Assembly: GCF_905372335.1 (NCBI RefSeq)
Contig: NZ_CAJPOU010000001.1
Span: 1 to 64,000, forward strand
Direction: 5' to 3'
DNA: 64,000 nt
From: Streptococcus sp. A12
GTDB taxonomy: Bacteria > Bacillota > Bacilli > Lactobacillales > Streptococcaceae
Part shown: in pieces, positions 62,006 to 64,000 of the stretch
Layout: each line of letters opens with the position of its first letter
Numbering within the stretch: position 1 is the first letter of the stretch
Notes under the pieces: model-generated
Seen by the model: the letters and a program-made list of their open reading frames with translations, nothing else
Told to the model about the DNA's origin: nothing
Database searches by the model: none
Made by a program: the position numbers and the translations under genes

Positions 62006-62779
62006 TTAATCTTCCTTTGCATTAATAAAAGAAATTTTAGAACTAAAGACATCGTCCCCAACTCTAGGTGAGTTTTTTATATATGTTTCAAAAGACAGTT
62101 TTACAATTGTATTCTCTTTATGAATATCAACAACTACAGGTATCCTGGTTTTAAACCCAAAAACAACAATCTCTACAAATACCATTGAATTTAAGAATAA
62201 ATCAAGTTCGTTTATTTTTGTGTAATATTTTAACCAATTTGATATAACGCTTTGAATTAAATTTATAATCGCTTCATTATTGAGCCTTGAGAGAAATTTA
62301 TTTATATCAGAAGTATCTTCAGCTTTATTTTGTTGATTAGCTCTAAAAAAAGCTAGGTTTATTATTAGCAATTTCTTTTCTTGTTCTATCGGAGACACTA
62401 TAAGAGAGAACGGTTTTGTTTTGTTTTGGTGATCTACCACTTGGCAATTATATAAAAAAGCTTCACTAGGTTTTATATTTACAGAACCGTCATCATTTTG
62501 ACTATTATGAATCGTTGAATTTTCTACTATTTCTAAGTTATCAAAGTTTAATACTTCCTGAAAATAAAATAATATCTCTCTGTCAGTAATAGTGAAAAAA
62601 TCTGAAATAGGAATATTGAAGAAATCCAGAAGAGTTTCGAGTGTATCGAACTGAATTCCTTTACTATCGTTATTTAAGAGAGAGGTTAGAGTTGGGCGGG
62701 ATAAGCCTGTTTCCATTGATAATTTGTTAATACTCAGTTTATTTTTTTCGAGTAATTCTTTTAAGTTTGTTTTTATCAT
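62006..62779 (-). CDS. CI-like XRE-family repressor
   Basis: A 257-residue protein with an N-terminal helix-turn-helix (LKELLEKNKLSINKLSMETGLSRPTLTSLLNNDSKGIQFDTLETLLDFFNI). The C-terminal 180 residues show no peptidase motif such as a LexA-type Ser-Lys pair or an ImmA HExxH; they are mixed alpha/beta and probably mediate dimerisation or sense an unknown signal. Divergent to a Cro-like gene across an operator region, it is the likely prophage repressor. AAGGAG lies before the ATG. Confidence 0.82.
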   Translation of the reverse strand: MIKTNLKELLEKNKLSINKLSMETGLSRPTLTSLLNNDSKGIQFDTLETLLDFFNIPISDFFTITDREILFYFQEVLNFDNLEIVENSTIHNSQNDDGSVNIKPSEAFLYNCQVVDHQNKTKPFSLIVSPIEQEKKLLIINLAFFRANQQNKAEDTSDINKFLSRLNNEAIINLIQSVISNWLKYYTKINELDLFLNSMVFVEIVVFGFKTRIPVVVDIHKENTIVKLSFETYIKNSPRVGDDVFSSKISFINAKED

Positions 62780-62801
62780 AGGTATTCTCCTTACTAACCT
62801 A

Positions 62802-62927
62802 TTTTACATCACGATGTTTTTTTTTTCAATGATTTGTAAATATTACTTGACAGTTATTTTGTTTTTTTGTAAACTGTAAACAACAACTTACAAAAAAACA
62901 TCAAAGTTGTAAATATAGAATTACAAC
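62802..62927. promoter_or_regulatory. Lysogeny switch: divergent promoters and TTGTAA operators
   Basis: Rightward promoter: TTGACA (62847-62852), 17 bp, TAAACT (62870-62875). A leftward TAAAAT faces the repressor. Two inverted repeats stand out: GTTTTTTTGTAA (62861-62872) with TTACAAAAAAAC (62888-62899), and GTTGTAA (62906-62912) with TTACAAC (62921-62927). Further TTGTAA/TGTAA half-sites lie at about 62834 and 62875. They are good candidates for repressor and Cro binding. Confidence 0.72.
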
Positions 62928-62942
62928 AAGGAGGGCAAAACT

Positions 62943-63140
62943 TTGAAAAATAATCTTAGAATTATTTTAGCAAAGCAACGCAAGAAAGTTTCAGACGTTC
63001 ACGAAGCTACGGGTGTTTCTAAAACCACTTTGACAGCTTTGTACTATGAACGTACAAAAAACCCTGAAACAGAAACCTTGCTAAAAGTTGCGAAATATCT
63101 GGGCGTAACCTTAGATGAGCTACTGACACCAGAAGATTAG
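62943..63140 (+). CDS. Cro-like XRE-family DNA-binding protein
   Basis: A 65-residue protein that is essentially one helix-turn-helix domain (LAKQRKKVSDVHEATGVSKTTLTALYYERTKNPETETLLKVAKYLGVTLDELL). It starts at TTG, 8 nt after AAGGAGG at 62928-62934. Its place as the first rightward gene opposite the repressor suggests the lytic switch (Cro) role. Confidence 0.85.
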   Translation: MKNNLRIILAKQRKKVSDVHEATGVSKTTLTALYYERTKNPETETLLKVAKYLGVTLDELLTPED

Positions 63141-63154
63141 AAAAGAGCTGACCA

Positions 63155-63781
63155 ATGGAACTAGTATACATGGACGGCAAAAAAGAGCCGTATACATTAA
63201 GTAGTATTGTTGCAGAGTGCACAGGATTGCAACATCATACAATAACTAAAACGATCCGCAAACATCAAGCAAGGTTTGAACGGTTCGGAAAGGTTGGATT
63301 TAAAATCCAAGCTATGGAAAGTGGCCAGAATACCAAGGACTATATCTTGAATGAGCAACAAGCGACCTTGTTAGTTACTTTCTTAAAGAATACTGAGCAA
63401 GTGGCCAACTTCAAAACAAACCTAGTCAAAGCATTCTTTGAAATGCGTGAGGAGCTTTCTAATTTTCGTATGCAGAGGGCTCTAGAAAAGCCAAAAAGAA
63501 AAATACTGCATGACAGCATTGAGAACTGGGATCAAGCACCAAAGCACGCGCATAGCACCATGAACAACTTGCTACTGAAGGCAGTGACCGACAGGAACGC
63601 TAAGCAGTTAGTAGAAGAACGTGGGGGCTACAATGGCATTGATAGCTTGACCAGCGAGGAGTTGGAACAGTACCAAGCATTTGAGGATATGGCGATAGCT
63701 ATGATTAGCTTAAATATGAGCTATCAGGAAATAAAGGCCATGGTATTCAGAAATAAAAAAACACGCCTAGAAAGCGCGTGA
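63155..63781 (+). CDS. Rha-family phage regulatory protein
   Basis: A 208-residue protein whose first 100 residues match the pRha pattern: YTLSSIVAECTGLQHHTITKTIRKHQARFERFGKVGF, then DYILNEQQATLLVTFLKNTEQVANFKTNLVKAFFEMREEL. Rha proteins are phage regulators found near repressors and can act as antirepressors; the precise task is unknown. The C-terminal half is helical and charged. It begins 14 bp after the Cro-like gene. Confidence 0.8.
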   Translation: MELVYMDGKKEPYTLSSIVAECTGLQHHTITKTIRKHQARFERFGKVGFKIQAMESGQNTKDYILNEQQATLLVTFLKNTEQVANFKTNLVKAFFEMREELSNFRMQRALEKPKRKILHDSIENWDQAPKHAHSTMNNLLLKAVTDRNAKQLVEERGGYNGIDSLTSEELEQYQAFEDMAIAMISLNMSYQEIKAMVFRNKKTRLESA

Positions 63782-63792
63782 TCGCAACAAAA

Positions 63793-63826
63793 AAAGGCTT
63801 AGCAATAACCACACCGCAGAGCCTTT
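63793..63826. terminator. Hairpin after the Rha gene
   Basis: AAAGGCT (63793-63799) pairs with AGCCTTT (63820-63826) around 20 nt. The T run is longer on the minus strand, so it may mainly stop leftward transcription entering from beyond the window. Confidence 0.55.
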
Positions 63827-63856
63827 CACACTATCACTAAAACAAAATTAACAAAA

Positions 63857-63888
63857 AGCAGGCAAGCTATTATTAAAGAGGTTTTAGT
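63857..63888 (+). repeat. Direct repeat, right copy
   Basis: The second copy of the 32-bp sequence at 60841-60872, same orientation, one mismatch (AAAGAGG against AAAAAGG). The remaining bases to the end of the window show no ORF or other feature I can support. Confidence 0.8.
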
Positions 63889-64000
63889 AAAGATTTATAC
63901 CTAGATTATAGCATATTTAGGACATTTTGACCATACGGAGAGCGCTAACTCTTTAAACTGGTACTTTCTCACACTTTCAATTTGGCGACTCTGAGCGCGG

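Larger units (their letters stand above)
59587..64000. mobile_element. Left arm of a prophage or related integrative element
   Basis: A tyrosine integrase next to a chromosomal gene end is followed by a leftward repressor and, after an operator-rich gap, rightward Cro-like and Rha-like genes, the standard lysogeny module of temperate phages of low-GC Gram-positives. The DNA is visibly more AT-rich than the core genes. The element continues past the end of the window; no structural or conjugation gene is seen, so phage versus satellite or ICE is open. Confidence 0.85.

Noticed and set aside
1..64000. CRISPR arrays, rRNA or tRNA genes, insertion sequences
   Set aside because: I found no regularly spaced short repeats, no rRNA or tRNA sequence, and no transposase-like ORF.

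Overview
The window is a 64 kb stretch of a low-GC Gram-positive chromosome, almost certainly an oral (mitis/sanguinis-type) Streptococcus. The evidence is the lysine-type MurE (DDPN motif), the Gram-positive helicase loaders DnaB and DnaI, a catalytically degenerate XerD-like protein inside an scpAB operon, an Mga-family regulator, a YSIRK/sortase surface protein, extended -10 promoters (TGnTATAAT) throughout, and gene orders that I recall from pneumococcus and its relatives (SNF2-murC-GNAT-GNAT-mltG-greA; ppaC-...-murE-murJ). A relative of S. parasanguinis or S. australis is a guess, not a result.

Layout. 1-2.4 kb: a catabolite-controlled glucose/maltose-type PTS permease. 2.5-8.4 kb: an exonuclease-fold hydrolase, then nrdR-dnaB-dnaI-nitroreductase-der-lipoprotein, linking dNTP control, replication restart and ribosome assembly. 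8.4-8.8 kb: a gene-free gap with a cloverleaf-like folded element of unknown type. 8.8-17.2 kb: SNF2 helicase, murC, two acetyltransferases, mltG and greA. 17.2-22.2 kb: yidC2, acylphosphatase, a TrmH-type methyltransferase, an HD protein, a Bax-inhibitor protein, lysA and yneF. 22.3-28.0 kb: a tightly overlapped operon murI-rdgB-yfcE-cbpB-xerDL-scpA-scpB-rluB-yidD. 28.1-30.9 kb: trkH/trkA potassium uptake on the minus strand. 31.0-33.8 kb: trmL behind a structured leader, then ribU-PAP2-MGMT behind an FMN riboswitch. 33.8-37.6 kb: mnmL-mnmM-small ORF-Na+/H+ antiporter. 37.7-44.1 kb: an orphan ABC ATPase, an AI-2E-family membrane protein, an Mga-type regulator interrupted by two in-frame TAA codons, a CNNM/CorC-type protein and a repeat-rich membrane protein. 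44.2-47.2 kb: a trpXYZ-type ABC transporter behind a leader peptide and a five-segment attenuator. 47.3-52.2 kb: a giant cell-wall-anchored GH95 fucosidase, with a decayed GntR-type regulator fragment upstream. 52.8-59.5 kb: pflA, ppaC, three small conserved genes, and divergent murE/murJ. From about 59.59 kb to the end: the left arm of a prophage or related integrative element, with integrase, a PemK/MazF-like protein, a CI-like repressor, an operator region, a Cro-like protein and a Rha-type regulator.

The regulatory RNA is the strongest material. The trpXYZ leader encodes a 19-residue peptide ending in six aromatic-rich residues, followed by mutually exclusive hairpins that would switch an intrinsic terminator. 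The trmL leader has a 16-position helix and then a terminator. The FMN riboswitch carries an extra folded domain of about 120 nt. Three genes (trmH-type, mnmL, murE) have start codons at the expected transcription start and so look leaderless. No CRISPR array, rRNA or tRNA gene was seen.
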